Assembly: GCA_003427395.1 (NCBI GenBank)
Contig: BFEA01000014.1
Coordinates: 556,119-591,589 of the forward strand
Direction of reading: 5' to 3'
Origin: Chara braunii
Taxonomy: Eukaryota; Streptophyta; Charophyceae; Charales; Characeae
DNA: 35,471 nucleotides
In this document: one piece after another, positions 1 to 13,299 of the stretch
How the letters are laid out: each line of letters begins with the position of its first letter
Position numbering within the stretch: the first letter of the stretch is position 1
Notes under the pieces: generated by a model
Database searches by the model: none
The model's input: the letters and a program-made list of their open reading frames with translations, nothing else
Told to the model about the DNA's origin: nothing
Program-made: the position numbers and the translations under genes

Positions 1-125
1 AAAAAAAAAAGGTTCTCTAAATATTCCGAAAAACAAATATGTTATGAAGAACAATAAAATAAACAACTTTTCCCGGAGAATCACATCCAAATTCGCTATC
101 AAATTCGAAATAAAAATAGAGAACA
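1..125. repeat. AT-rich dispersed repeat, copy 1 (truncated by window edge)
   Basis: An A-run is followed by a block shared with about 13510-13635. Common words in the same order include tatgttatg, aacaactttt, a gg(g)tcacatc-like stretch and caaatt..aaataaaa. No reading frame is present. Both copies begin after long A-tracts, so this looks like an old, non-coding interspersed element. The rest of the stretch up to 340 is AT-rich, holds no gene and has no further recognisable structure. Confidence 0.6.
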
Positions 126-344
126 GAAAATAGAAAAAAGCAAAAAAAAAATTGAAATTAGTGGGCGAACATGATTTGACACCGCCATCTTTGGCGATTT
201 TTCATTTTTTTGTCCGTTGGCAAAATTGACTCCAAAATTTACAGACATGTAGCCCACATTATATAGAACTCAAAAAAAAAAATCAGAAAAAAAACAATAT
301 TTTTAGGCATCAAAAATAGTTTTTGAAAAAAAAAAATAAAAAAA

Positions 345-440
345 AAATTGAACGCCGTTCAATTTTTTAACGCAAACGCGCAATCCGCGTTCAAACGCAC
401 ATTTGAACGTGAACGCGCGTTCACCACGTTCAAACGGTTA
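345..440. repeat. GAACG palindrome cluster, copy 1
   Basis: Nested palindromes are built on GAACG/CGTTC. TTGAACGCCGTTCAA lies near 347-361. The perfect 16-mer GTGAACGCGCGTTCAC is at 409-424, set inside outer arms TTGAACGTG (403-411) and CACGTTCAA (425-433). The same 16-mer recurs at 35431-35446, and a related GTTCG-rich block is at 14003-14096. The function is unknown; it could be a satellite unit or the end of a foldback element. Confidence 0.65.
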
Positions 441-499
441 CATAGGCCTCTACACTCAGCCAACCGCCATCCTCCTGCGGATTTAAAAGAACCGAGTGA

Positions 500-887
500 C
501 CAAGGTTCATAAAATTATAAACCATTTGTCCCAGACTAACTTTCCTGCTTCCAATTTTACCAGCTTACCTTCTCTGCCCCAGGTATCTCCGCACAATTTT
601 GACTCGCAGCCCTGGCTTTTTCTCATCCAGTCAACCTGAATAGTCCTTCTCAAGGATGTTTTAAACATGCATCTGATCTCCTTGTTGTCGAATATTTGTA
701 GGTTCCTTTCTTTCCAAATGACATCGCACCCAATCGCACGAACGACTTGGCAATGAACAATGTAGCCCCAACCTTCCTTTGGGTTCAGTGAGTTTGGGAT
801 TCCACCCAAAAGGACTCAATCATGGTTCCAGTCTAGGCAATTGTCAGTAAGGTTGGTCCGAAAATTTTGCCACCAGTCCCAAATTCG
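500..887 (-). pseudogene. 3' end of family-2 LINE ORF2 (C-terminus), separated from its body
   Basis: On the minus strand 809-507 encodes about 100 residues including CDVIWKERNLQIFDNK, the signature of the extreme C-terminus of plant LINE ORF2 after the RT zinc-binding domain. The frame continues upstream to about 887 (IWDWWQNFRTNL) through one stop. The main body of a same-strand LINE stops at about 4725 on the far side of an opposite-strand LINE (888-4724), at the point in ORF2 where this piece should follow. I infer that one LINE was split by insertion. No poly(A) tail is evident below 500. Confidence 0.65.
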
Positions 888-3800
888 TTTCGAGGTTGGA
901 CAATACAAGAATTAGAATCTCAATTATTCTCTCGCACGGAGTATCGATGGCATGGTATGAGAATTCGAGGAAGAATTGGGAAACATCACACAAAGGGGTC
1001 CATGGATGCAAGGTTTTTTGCTATGGCAAGAGCCCGTACTGGAAGAACGATCATTGAGGCTTTGGCCCATCCTCATAATCTGAATGGTCTTCTTGTCACC
1101 TCTACCGCTGAGTGCACTAAAATTACGAGGGATTTTTTTAAGGATCTTTTTCTTTATGAGAATAGTGATATTCCTTTGATTCAGCGTAGCATCGAGATAG
1201 ACGAATTCTGCACTCCTTTGACTACTATGACTAGAGGTCTATCTGACGTCCAGAAGGAACAATTAGACTTGCCAGTAACTAAAGATGAAGTATGGACTGC
1301 TCTAATGCTTATGGAGGAAGAAAAGACTCATGGCATTGATGGTTTACCAAAAGAATATTGGGAGTCCATATGGGACTTCATCTCCCAAGATCTCATGAAT
1401 TTCTATCAAGAAGTATGGATGTCGGGCCGGATGGGGGAATTTGTGGGTCAAGGTGTTTTGACATTGTTATATAAGAAAGGAGACAAGTATAATATTAGGA
1501 ACTATCGTCCCATTACTCTGTTAACAGTAGTATACAAGTTGATATCTAAGGTTCTTACTAATAGGCTGAGCAAGTATATTGCAGATATAGTTCACTCTTC
1601 CCAAACTGGGTTCATTCAAGGAAGGAATATCCAGGACAATATCCTGCTTGTTAATAAACTTATCAAGCTCTCTCGTCAGTCCAAGCATAATGCTGCCTTT
1701 ATTTTCATTGACTTTGAAAAAACCTATAATCACATTGATTATTTTTTTCTAGATAAATGCTTAGAAAAAATCAATTTTTGTCCACTCTTTAGAAGATGGA
1801 TTAGAATCTTGCATAGAAATACTACCACAAGGGTTATGATTCATGGTAATGTGGCACCTCCCCCCCCATTGTTATTCAAAGATCAGTGAGACAAGGTGAC
1901 CATATTGCTCCGCTCCTCTTTGTGATCATCATGGAAGCTTTAGCAGTTAATTTAAGACATCACAAAGACATTAGTCGTATCCAGATTTCTTATATACTAG
2001 AGGAAGCTATCCCAGTATGCTCTCTCTTTGCACACGATCTCTCTCTAATGGTTGGGGCTTCACAAGCAAATTTAGATGCAATTAAGAGAATTATGGACAC
2101 ATTCTGCAGGCTTTTTGATATGAGGGTAAACTGGGGTAACAAAACTTTGGGCTGGTGGATTCATTATTAAGGTGTGAGGCCCCCTGAGCATCCCAGATTA
2201 AATGGATGCAGACGGACGTACCAATTAGAGTACTAGGGGTTTCTCTTTTGACTACAGACAAAACATTAACCAATAATGAAGGAATTTTGCAATATGCCCA
2301 TTCGAAATTAGAATTGTGGAAAGATAAACATATCTCCTTATTTGGGAGGTCTCTTGTAATTAACAATGTGGTCTTGGTCTCCATTTGGTATAAAACTGCG
2401 TTATGGGCCCTAGATAAATTGACTCTCAAAATTTTTCAGCGTCAACTGGCAGTTTTTTTGTGGCGTGGGATCCATGAGCAGAAAAATGTCATCAGCAGAG
2501 CAGCATGGTTATCAATAATTCAACCTAAGTTTATGGATGGTCTTGGGATCATTGATCCTCAACCCAAGTTATAACACTTTCTCTTCAATGGATTAAACGT
2601 CTATTACTTAACCCCCTCACTCCTTGGAGCCCACTCGCCTGTGAGCAGATTAAGAGGTTAACACCTCATACTCCAGCTGAGACAGACCCGCTTATGTCAT
2701 TAGGAAATGGATCCTGGTCTCTTCGAAGGGGCAGTCCTGTGGATCTACATTGCCTGGATCTTTCAAATAGACAAGCAGCCAGGAGTGACCTCTTTAGAGA
2801 TCTCTTTTGGAGCACATTGTTGAAAAATTGGAGGAAACTGCCTCTGTCAGATAAAATATCACCGGCGAGATGGGAAGAGGTTTGTCAACAACCCTTATTT
2901 AATAATACATTTATAAGAGATTCTCGAGGATGTGTTCTCCACTGTATGGAGACCCCTTGGCTTGGTTGGATTCAGAGAGGAATTATACGTATTAAGGATA
3001 TTTAGAATCAAGAAACTCGAGATTGGTTCTCATCCTTAGACCTTCAGGAATGACTGCGCTATAGTCATCATCAGAGGATCGTTTTGGATAATATCATTGA
3101 TTTAATTCCTTTGGACTGAGTTAGAATCTTAAGGAAAGAGCCTAAGTTTCTCCCTGGTGACTAGGTGGCAATTCACAGTCTTAAGGGGATAGTGGGGTAT
3201 ATAATTGAGACCCGTAATCCAGAGGATATTCTAATTTATATTCTTGATTTGCAAGAGGATGAATTTCTTGTTCCCAAAACTCATAATGATACTAGGTGGT
3301 GTACGGCTGACCAGTTTTTCCGGGTTAGAGTATTAAAAGTCAATCATAAATGTCTCTCCTTTAAACCAGAAATACCAATATATCATCTACCCTTTGACCC
3401 ACTGAATTGGACCTGGTCTTGCCCACGTAAACAATGACGATCCTACTCTAGATCCTTACATACTTTATCTGTGAAGTCCACTTATAGAATGCTTCGCCCT
3501 AGGGTTAATCTTAGAGACCGCATTGAAGATCGTTGGATGAAGAATCTGAAGATCAACAAGGAAGAACTAAGAGGGGTTAAGTGGTTCCAAACGTGTAAAG
3601 GTAAGCCTGCTAAGGTAATTTCCTTGCAATGGCAAATAACTCACCGTTGTCTCCCTACTAATTACTGGATTATTGACAGAACCTCATTAGAACATAAAGG
3701 TATCGCTCATCCATCATGATGGTGTAAGTTCTGTAGATCAGTTTTCTCATCCAAACTCTTTTCTAAAATAATTGAGCATATTTTCTCCAATGCCCAGGAT

Positions 3801-4724
3801 CGGTCTAGCTTTGGCATTGGTGGGATAGGATTTGGAGTCAGTTGGGAACCACCCTCCCCTAGCCGTGGGAATGGAAAGCTCTTCTCCTAGAATTCTGGCA
3901 TCTGGATCAAGTGGATGACTTCACTGATAATTTGTTCATAATTGGTAAAAGAGCAATCATTTGGGCAATATGGGTTAGAAGGTGTACCTATGAAATGGAA
4001 GGTGCCCGACTGGATGACCCAGAGTTCACTGATTCTATCAAACAACATATTCAAACAAATATTACTATTAATGAAAAAAATTAAAAAAAAAAATCCATCA
4101 TCTTTCATTACAGAATGAGATTTGGCAACACATCAAACAATTTAATAGAAGCTGGCTTGGGGGAGACCAGGGAGGGAGGTTGGGGCGGGTGTTGTGGGAA
4201 GGTGCACATGAGAAATTCAAAAGGACCTTTTTAAAGGAATCATAGATTAGTCTTCAATTATTGGAGTTCTGTTGATCCCACTATTCCACTAAGACCATTA
4301 TCTGACTTCCCTGATCCCTTTCCCCTACCAGGGGCTTGTCTGGTTCCCTCTTCGTGGTATGGGTAAAGCTCGTAGGTACGTCCCATTTTGTCTATACTGT
4401 TAAAGTTTTTTTTTTTGGTTTTGTGCTTGATAGTCACGAGTTCTGGCGCCCAGGGTGGGTGAAGAGGCACAAAGTTACTATTCTCAGTTTTCTCATTTGT
4501 TCCATTCTCAAATCTCATGGGGGACGCTGCACCCGTTTGCAGCAAATGGCTCAATTGTTTTATTTGTATCGAAAGGGACGCTGGACCCACTTTCTAGCAG
4601 GTGTAGCTTTCCACGAATAGACCGAAGCCCCCCGTAAGACAGGTAGGAGTGTATGCTCATATCATCCTTTCTATCTATCGAGAAGGGGGGTTTCTAAAAT
4701 AAAAAAAATAAATAAAAAAAAATC
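888..4724 (+). mobile_element. Family-1 LINE (plant L1-like), copy A, 5'-truncated, inserted into a family-2 LINE
   Basis: A plus-strand non-LTR retrotransposon fragment runs from just upstream of the RT domain through the RT, RNase-H/zinc-binding-like C-terminus and 3' region to an A-rich tail at about 4695-4722. It lacks ORF1 and the endonuclease. Two blocks identify the family: the frame reading [15 protein letters not shown] (4273-4320) recurs on the minus strand near 32370-32430, and the terminal block at 4577-4625 recurs at 17040-17090 and, reversed, at 22137-22200 and 11371-11430. It lies between the two halves of a minus-strand LINE, which makes it the younger insertion. A target-site duplication is not clear. 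Confidence 0.8.
890..4130 (+). pseudogene. LINE ORF2 reverse transcriptase, family 1 copy A (decayed)
   Basis: The RT domain reads in several frames: 867-1889, 1886-2170, 2206-2574, 2694-3005, 3165-3437 and 3471-3719. Visible motifs in order are HGIDGLPKEYW, NYRPITLL, SSQTGFIQGRNIQDN, FIDFEKTYNH (motif A), RQGDHIAPLLF (motif B; the usual proline is His) and FAHDLSLMV (motif C; the usual FADD has lost an Asp). The zinc-binding-like C-terminus reads KVISLQWQITHRCLPTNYW at about 3611-3668, with a stop before WCKFC. A frameshift lies at an eight-C run (1860-1867) and others near 2170 and 2590. The lost catalytic Asp plus frameshifts make it inactive. Confidence 0.85.
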
Positions 4725-4766
4725 ATACCACAAGTGAGTGGTAGATTCATATGCCCAGCTGTATCT

Positions 4767-7700
4767 TTAGCAGGCCATTTCCACTTTCAATCCACGTTGC
4801 ACCAGATTTACTGCCGACGGAGTGGCTAATAATGAAAGCAACCACACATTGACTACCAGTCTTGGGATCTTGTACCATCTAGTCATGGTTACATTACGAG
4901 GAGTACGGGGGGGGCTCTGGATCTTGTACCCCAAGGTTACCGAATACGATGAGACGGGTAACTTGAAGTCTACACCCTCTAGGCCTTCCCCTTTCCAGCC
5001 CCACAATTTGGGGTCTAAGCGGAGGCTAGAGATCGGATGACCCAATGCAAAAACAATGGCAAGTCCAGTTTCCTTCCTCTTCACAAGATTCCCACACCCA
5101 AACTTGGTTCAGGCCAGCCGTAAGAGGGGGGTGAGTATCACCCTCTTGTTGTATCAACTGACCAGGTTGGTCCTTTTGTATACCAGTCCAGTGTTCAAAC
5201 GATCTGAACCTCTTGTTAGTGCAAATAATGTGTTCCAATTTCCAGAAGGAGTTTGTATCTGTCGGGTCCTGGCTAATATACCAAGTCCCCGGTGGATCCA
5301 CACCTTCCAGACTTAGGAGAAAATTTCATTTTTCAGGTATTGCATTGATGAGGTCCTCCCTGCGTTCTTCAACGTACAAAATAGCCCCCAATTGAGTTCT
5401 GATCTCCGATGGCGAAAGCCATCTGTTCTCAAGGTCATTCGAAATGTCAGCTATCCTCAGTACTCCTTTCTCTATCCAACTGCATTCAAAGCTAGTGCTT
5501 GCTGAGTCTGCTGCAAACCAACTGTTATATGTCTTCCTGATAAACGGATTTTCAAGCAGAGGCTGTAGCAGGATTTCAGATTCTATTGCAGGTTGTAGCC
5601 ACGAGTTTGGTTGTAATTTCCTCCAGGCACGTACAATCGCTTTCCAAACATTTGAACCAAGTATCCGGTTCTGAATCTCAGATATGAAGGAAGTAACAAG
5701 CATGTCCACACATTCGAAGGTCTCACCAAGTTTCATTTTGATGCTACGATGGCTTCATCCATGGATATCCTATTGGCTTCCTTAGGAGAGCAAATCGTTT
5801 GAGTAATCCATCGAACCAGCATAGCGAGGCTCTTGCAGTAGGGATCAATCATTCCCATGCCCCCTTCTTCTTTAGCAAAGCAGAGCAAATCCCAAGTTAC
5901 CTTTGACATAAACCCTTCATTGTCTCCAGCAAAGGGTTTCCAAATGAACAAGGCCGCTCTTCTGCGAATTAATGCACATAGGGGTTTACCTAAAGGCCTT
6001 ACTGCTGCAACGAACCACAATAAGGCAAATAGGGGTCCCGTTGATGATCATCACACGGCCCATCAGAGAAAGATGCGGAGCTTTACCCCAAATGGAGGCC
6101 CTCTGTAAGATTTTTTGCACTATAATACCTTCTTGGTCAACTGTACAGGTAAGAAGGGATACTTGCACCCCTAAGAATCTCTCAAAGTCTTTTGCGAGTA
6201 TGTGTTTCATTCCCCAGTTAACTACCGGTGATAGAGAGTCTGGGAGAAAAAACACAGACTTCGACCAAATAACAGACGCGTCAGAAAGCATCGAGTACTC
6301 ATCAATGCAGTATTTTAAGGCTGTCATGGAGGACACCGAGTTCTCAGAGATGGCAAACAAGTCGTCTGCTAGTGCTTTTACTTGGCAATGAGACGCTCCC
6401 ATGATAAGACCTTTAAATTTATCTGTGTATTTCCTCTAATGTTGCACAATAAATTTTCTATTTGAAGTACAAATAGGAGAGGCGCCAGGGGACAGCCCTG
6501 TCTTAGCGACCTGGATAGGGCAAATGATTCAGAGAGGTGGCCATTCACCATTACAGATGTTGTAGAAAGGGAATATAGGGTTACAACCCAATTGCACAGA
6601 TTTTCCCCAAATCCAACGTGTCTTAGCATAGTGAGCACATATGTCTAATTTACACAATCATAAGTTTTTTCCAAATCGAGCATCAAGATCGAAATATTGG
6701 CATTAGTACTCCCCACTATCTCTAAAGCTTCAACTGTCGTGACAACGTTGTCAAAGATCGAGCGACCCTGTACAAAGGTCGCTTGGTCTTCATCAACAAG
6801 AGCAGGTAAGTATCTTCCCAGATGTCGAGCCAAAACTTTAGTTAGCAGTTTATACGAAACGTTAAGTATAGAAATAGGCCGTCAGTTTCTGATCTCTAAG
6901 CGGTCTCTTTTCTTGTATAATAACGATATTATTTTGTTTCGCATACCTTTCGATAGTTCCCTCCCACTAGAACCCGGTTATATATGTCCACCAGTTCCTT
7001 TTTAATTGAGTCCCAAATCACTAGATAAACCTCCATCGGGAGACCATCGTCTCTCGGTGCTTTATCGTGTGTCATTGAGCGGAGTGCTTCTCCTGCCTCC
7101 TCTACAATTATCGGTCGATCCATGTCTAGCTTTCTGTAATTAGGTATTCTAGCCTTAAATAGTGTCCAGTAATTAGAGTCTTCAAACAGGTGTATTGTAA
7201 TGTCCTCGTCAAACCTACTTGTCACGAGGATATCCTGGTAGTATAAAGCCGCGTAGGAGTACAGTTGGGATTGGTCTTGGGCCGGGAGGTTATCATGATC
7301 AAACGGATGCATTAACTCACTCATGGGTTGAGTCAAGCGTTTGGGCAGCAACTTTTGAAAAGATTTGCGGGTCATATGGTCGTAGACCTCTATGCCTTTG
7401 ACTTTCAAACGTTCTGCCTAGGCGTCTGACTGTTCCTATTGGAAAAAGTTTCAATCCGCCATCAACTGTTTCCTTTTGTTACTCCAAACCAGGTTAGATA
7501 TGTGATGCAGACTCATACGAAGTTCGGCATACTCCACTTTCTTCCTCGAACTATCTTCTCGGTTTCTGCTTTTGGCTGCAAGGATTCTTGAAAAAATATT
7601 AAGGTGTTTCGAAAACATTCATGAGTCAGTTTCCTACCATGCCGTTTTGGATTCAAAGGTATCAATCATATTCTTCTAATCTGACCAGAAACAATGCATC

Positions 7701-8461
7701 CAATCAGTGACCCCCTGGATCTTTTAAGATCTGCGTATTTACTATGAAATACCCTCGGCCTCGATCGGTCCTTTGAGCAGTAAATGAGGCGACTAAGGGT
7801 TTATGATCCGAGATGGGGCTCGACATTTCACCTATGTCCACTGTAGCAAACCAAGCTTCAGGAAAAAAGAGAAAGAAATCCAATCTTCTTCTAATGTTAC
7901 CTTTTCCTTTGCGGACATTGGAGACCCATGTGTAACCTGGTTCAGCACGGTGAAGTAAGTTATATGATTCAATCAGGTCTAGTTCATACATCATCTCAGT
8001 AAGTTTGATAATGTCTCGACCCCCTCTGACAGCCTCCTGTCTGTCTAGAGAGGTATTCCGGTCACCAGTTAAAATCAGATTATCGCTTTCAAGGGTGTAT
8101 AATGGAATATCATTGAAAAAGGTTTCCTGCTTTGAGCAGCTTGTGGGAGCATAAGCAGAAAAACTTACCCATTCCTGTTGGTGAATACAAATTTTAATCT
8201 TGACTCATCTTCCCCACAAATCCACGCAAAAGTCCGCAATCTCAACATCTAAACATCTGTGAATCAGAATGGAGACCCCTCCTTTAGAACCTCTAGCCGG
8301 AAACCAAATTTAAGGTTCATCTCACCATTCCCCAACTCCATAACTTTTTCTTCGGAAAGTTTCGTTTCCTGAATGCAGGGAATATCTATCTTATGTTCGT
8401 GTATCCTAGGCGCCCTTTCTTGTTCCTGCGATTCGAATCCCCTAGCCCAGGAATATTCCAC
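4767..8461 (-). pseudogene. LINE ORF2 (endonuclease + reverse transcriptase), family 2, decayed
   Basis: On the minus strand, 8461-8264 gives the endonuclease start with KIDIPCIQETKLSEEKV (metal-binding Glu). About 8090-8050 gives GDRNTSLDRQ, where the usual GDFN has an Arg. 7994-7704 gives RLDFFLF and ISDHKPLVASF, the catalytic SDH. RT follows: DDGLPMEVYLVIW (7408-6929), FVQGRSIFDNVVT and LDLEKTYDCVN (6833-6645, motif A), SLRQGCPLAPLLF (6638-6378, motif B), ALADDLFAI (6402-5986, motif C intact). The thumb and connection lie at 6020-5326, and the zinc-binding-like domain with RLVVNVWLLSLLATPSAVNL at 5084-4767. At least eight frame changes break it. Confidence 0.85.
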
Positions 8462-8629
8462 GTAGCAACCCTAAGCCCGCCCATTCGGCAAGGTAGTCCC
8501 AAGTGTTTGGATCTGGGAAGAGCTCCCGCCTGTGTTGTCCGATCGCCACAGCTCCGTCAGAGCTTGTTTCACAAAGGGGGCATCCAACTTCTTCTCTTTG
8601 CCCAACTTGGAGTTGAGCTCGTGCAGAAA

Positions 8630-10578
8630 TTATGCTGTCAAGTTTGGGGTTACCCTGATCCTACGGAGGTCAGCACGTTTGCCTTCCAAGAACCAGGAGA
8701 AGGGAGTAAGCCGAAGACCTTCCTTCTCCAATTGGTCCAGTTGGCCAAGGAGAAAGCGTGCATCAAAGAGTGGGGCAAAAAATTTGGCACGATTGCCAAA
8801 GACATCAATAATGAAGTGTGGCAATAGAGATCTCCTCAATAATGTGCAAAAGAAGCTAAGCCTTGTTTTGGAAAAGGGAGCGAGCAAGGGTTTCATCAGC
8901 ACGGGGCATAGGCGATTTTTGGCAGGCCATGCTGAGGACGGTCGAGATACCATCCGGACCATTCCACGTAATTACCCACAACTCTCACAGCAGTGCATAC
9001 TACATACTATTGGAATCAATTTGGTTTTGATGCAGCTCTATCCTTTAGACAAAGACTCCATACGACCATGTCCTGTTTTCCGCTTACCTGCTTCCCTGGA
9101 TGGGGTTTGATTATTGGAGAGGAACGAACCTTCCGTAGAACTTTCGGAGGCCTTCGCACGAAGGTCATCAACCTGGACATCCACCCCACTACCTCCGCTG
9201 AGTCGACGTTGCTTGCTGGGGGATTCTCCCCTAACACGGCCTTGAAATTGTGCAGTACCACATGTGGTCTCCATCCGCTGCTACAAATTCCCCCTCCTGA
9301 CATAGAGGGGATGCCTGCTTGGCCATATCCCCATGGGACAAATGCATGCATATTGGCAAAGGATGGGCTAACGCCCAATGATGGATCCAGCGGAGGCATG
9401 CCCTATTGCTGCTGAAGAAAGGGATGCAGAGGTACATTATGGAAGTACGATACCCAGACCATATTGACCGCCGGATAGGCAAGTCCCGGGGATGGAAGGA
9501 GTGTCCCAGCTGCCCCTGCTGGTTGACCTGGAGAGAAAATTGGGTTCGCCCGCACCGTAGCATCCCCTGAAGCACTTGATGCTGCAGCTTTGTTGGCACC
9601 TTGGACTCCAGTTTGTTGCGCGGACACTCCTGGTGCTCTAAGCACCCTTTGATAGGCCTGGCGAGATCCACCCGCCCTCGAATTTGTCGACGCTTCCTCG
9701 GGCTTGATTCCTTCGTTTCGGTCTTCAGCACGTGTCTTCCGAGTGGAAAACGGTTCGACACCTTCTGCACCACTCCGTTTCTGCGTTCGTCATTCTTCCC
9801 TCCAACTCATCACCTTGGTGGGTTTTAACCCATATCTTATCTTTCATATTGTCCTCGCAGCTTGCATCAATGTCTAATCGGATGTCAACGAGCTTCGGGT
9901 CGTCTTCATCAGCTTCCGGTTGATGTCTCTTCAAGATCTTGCCAATTGCTCGCTCCACATGCATATTTAGAAAAACCATCTCCCCAGGGGAACTCCCACT
10001 GCCACTACCCAAAAAACATTATCGTCAATGGTCCTTCGCCAATCTGTAACCTCCGCTCTTGTCATCCTCGACTTAAATTATGTGCGGTATGTGGTATCCG
10101 CCAAATCTACGAAGTCAGACTTCTTTGCTAGCATCCAATCGATAATCTCCTAAGTCCTTGGAATGTACGATACTACATTCAGACTCTCAACCTTAATCCT
10201 ACCCCTCTTAAATTCTGCTCCAAACAAGTCCTCCCTTATCCAACCATCTTCGTACGCCCTAATAACATCTTCCTTAACCCCTTTTGGAAGAAAGCGAGCC
10301 CCGTCTGTAAATATGATAGTCACTGTCCTTCGCTTTAACCATTTGACTTTCATTTCATCCATCCTATTATTAAGGACAAACTTCACCTCTCTTTCGGGGA
10401 CCTCCATCGTTCCTCCATCGATGTCTATTGGGATGATTCCCTCTTTGTAACATCCCCTTACCTTTCCCATCACTCGTTCTTCCTCCAATCTGTAGTCGGT
10501 AGGGACCTGAGCTCTGGCATCGCCTGTCCCCTGTGGCGGGGCAGGCGGTTCCGCTTCCATCTTGAGGCTAAAACTCAC
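8630..10578 (-). pseudogene. LINE ORF1 (RNA-binding/gag-like), family 2, decayed
   Basis: The best-preserved segment (10578-10150) reads WLKRRTVTIIFTDGARFLPK followed by GVKEDVIRAYEDGWIREDLF. This resembles the DUF4283-type nucleic-acid-binding region of plant LINE ORF1 proteins, which form the ribonucleoprotein with element RNA. Further minus-strand pieces (10012-9725, 9773-9231, 9399-9016, 8962-8630) are Pro/Gly/Ser-rich and in shifting frames, as expected for a decayed linker and C-terminus. It sits directly upstream of ORF2 on the same strand. I see no CCHC knuckle. The family call is inference from position plus this one conserved stretch. Confidence 0.55.
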
Positions 10579-10886
10579 TAATCCTCACTTCTCTGGGCTA
10601 CTTACTTCGCCCTACTCGTTCCACTCCACTCTCTTGTTGACAAAATTTTACTCTCTGCGGCGGGTGGGCGACGACAACAAGTCTGACCACTGACACCATC
10701 AACTATGGACAAGCCATAGGTCTTCATCAAGACGAGAGACAATGAGATGTCACCTACGACAGTAGTTCCTCGGTGGAACCGACATCGCTGGTCAGGCCTG
10801 TCGAATCGGCAAGCAACGTTAGGGCCGAGTGCTAACGCACTAGAGCTAGCGTTGAAACGTCGTCCCCAGTTTTTTCCATTTTGCAC

Positions 10887-11277
10887 ATCAGACTAACCAT
10901 CTCATGGATAGGGTATAAAACAAAAAGCGATTTGAAAAAGCAAGACAGACAAAAAAAATAAAAAAGATAGGCGCAAGCCTACAGCTCACCCAACCTACAA
11001 CCAGTCCATCTCAAAAGCAAAGATAAAGACAAGCCTACTACTAGCCCTTCCCAAAAAACTTGTGAATTATCCCCTCAAGACCCATGTTCTTACTCCTAGG
11101 GAATAAGGTCTGGCTCTAGTACTCTCGACTCACGACTTTTCGTGAGTCCAGCCTGGCGAAGGTGGGCGTGGGACCGTGGGTGGACTTGTCGGGTGGTTAT
11201 AGGGCCTGGCTCCACAACTCTCGATTCACGACCTTTTGTTACTACGGCCTGCCTCCACCTACTCACGAAAAAGAACC
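10887..11277. other. Gene-free stretch with a divergent ~50-bp direct repeat
   Basis: No gene is seen. The block ctggctctag..ctctcgactcacgac at about 11108-11150 is repeated in diverged form at about 11208-11255, with spacing near 105 bp. Its downstream part (tccac..actcac) has weak echoes at 11730-11755 and 17350-17370. I cannot assign the repeat to a known class. Confidence 0.4.
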
Positions 11278-11430
11278 TTTTTTTTTTCCTTTTTTTTTCC
11301 AAATACATTGTCAGTGGGGATGGTGGGGGCGCTGATAAGAGCAGACGCCCCTCCAATTCCGCATCATGGTGGCTCCGTTCCACTGGTGGGGAGATGCACC
11401 CGCTCGAAATTGGGTCAATCGTCCCTGAAC
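11278..11430 (-). mobile_element. Family-1 LINE 3' end fragment
   Basis: A T-rich run (11278-11299) would be the minus-strand poly(A) tail. The block at 11371-11430, read on the minus strand, matches the 3' ends of LINE copies A and B (gacccaatttcgagcgggtg, then ctccccacca). The short length indicates extreme 5' truncation, which is common for LINEs. Confidence 0.55.
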
Positions 11431-11455
11431 ATTCACTGCAGGAAGAGGCCTGACA

Positions 11456-12077
11456 CAAAGGCTTAAAAAAAAAATAAAAGAAGGAAGTCATGGCTATAGT
11501 AGTTTAAATTATAGGACCTGGTTGTAATTAAGGAGCATCATTGATTGCTCAGCCACACAGCCCTTCTCGAGTCTTGCACCCTAAACGGTTCCTACAGGTC
11601 CCTGCCACATGGCAGAATTGCAATCAGCAACCACCCTTCCTTCGAGGGCAAACTCCCCTGGCCCCCTCTTGATAAAAAGGGTGACCGCCTTCAGATATCA
11701 CCATTGAGCTGAGCGACCCCAGGCGATTCATATTGGACTGGCTCCCCTTACTCACAAAAAAGACCGACCCCATCACAGGGCTCATCGTAAAGACTCTCTA
11801 AATTCAAGCAGAGAGCTGCCAGACTTTTCTCTCAATTTGAACTCTCGAGGGTTCGAGAGTCCCCAGCCTGCAAACTCTTGAATTTGAAGCATGCTCGGCT
11901 GTGCTCCTCGAACCGCCTCGAAATTGGAGTGTTCACCTCGAGTCTGAGTACACAAACAAGGTTGGGGTGCCGGATAGTGATGTCCTTTAGTAATGTGGAA
12001 GTTAGAGTGTGTCGGGTTATAGAATAAGTGGAGCAAGGTTGCGAATTTTGATAGTGTGGAGGGTCTGAGAGCAAGTG
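11456..12077. other. No gene recognised
   Basis: Mixed-composition DNA with no supported gene. A small perfect hairpin CTCTCGA-GGGT-TCGAGAG lies near 11840-11858. Reading frames here are short and look random. Confidence 0.5.
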
Positions 12078-13273
<1,196 letters not shown>

Positions 13274-13299
13274 CCTAGTCATATTGCAAACTTACTAGG

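Larger units (their letters stand above)
4725..10600 (-). mobile_element. Family-2 LINE, near full-length body on the minus strand
   Basis: Reading the minus strand from about 10600 down to 4725 gives the canonical plant LINE order: ORF1 with an RNA-binding-like domain, then ORF2 with endonuclease, reverse transcriptase and zinc-binding-like C-terminal domain. Its last piece lies at 887-500, beyond the copy A insertion. Sequence differs clearly from family 1 (for example ALADDLFAIS against FADDLIIMV). The stretch 10602-10886 may be its 5' untranslated region, but I see nothing diagnostic there. The element has many stops and frameshifts and cannot be active. Confidence 0.75.

Noticed and set aside
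4258-4637. Overlapping open frames on both strands as separate genes
   Set aside because: They fall in the 3' region of LINE copy A, and homologous positions in copies B and C do not keep the same frames.
8393-9110. Plus-strand open frames of 144 and 192 codons
   Set aside because: They are antisense to the family-2 LINE ORF1/ORF2 junction and look like shadows of it.
11680-11730. Second tRNA-like A-box on the minus strand (gctcagctcaatggtg)
   Set aside because: No matching B-box or cloverleaf could be found at the right distance.
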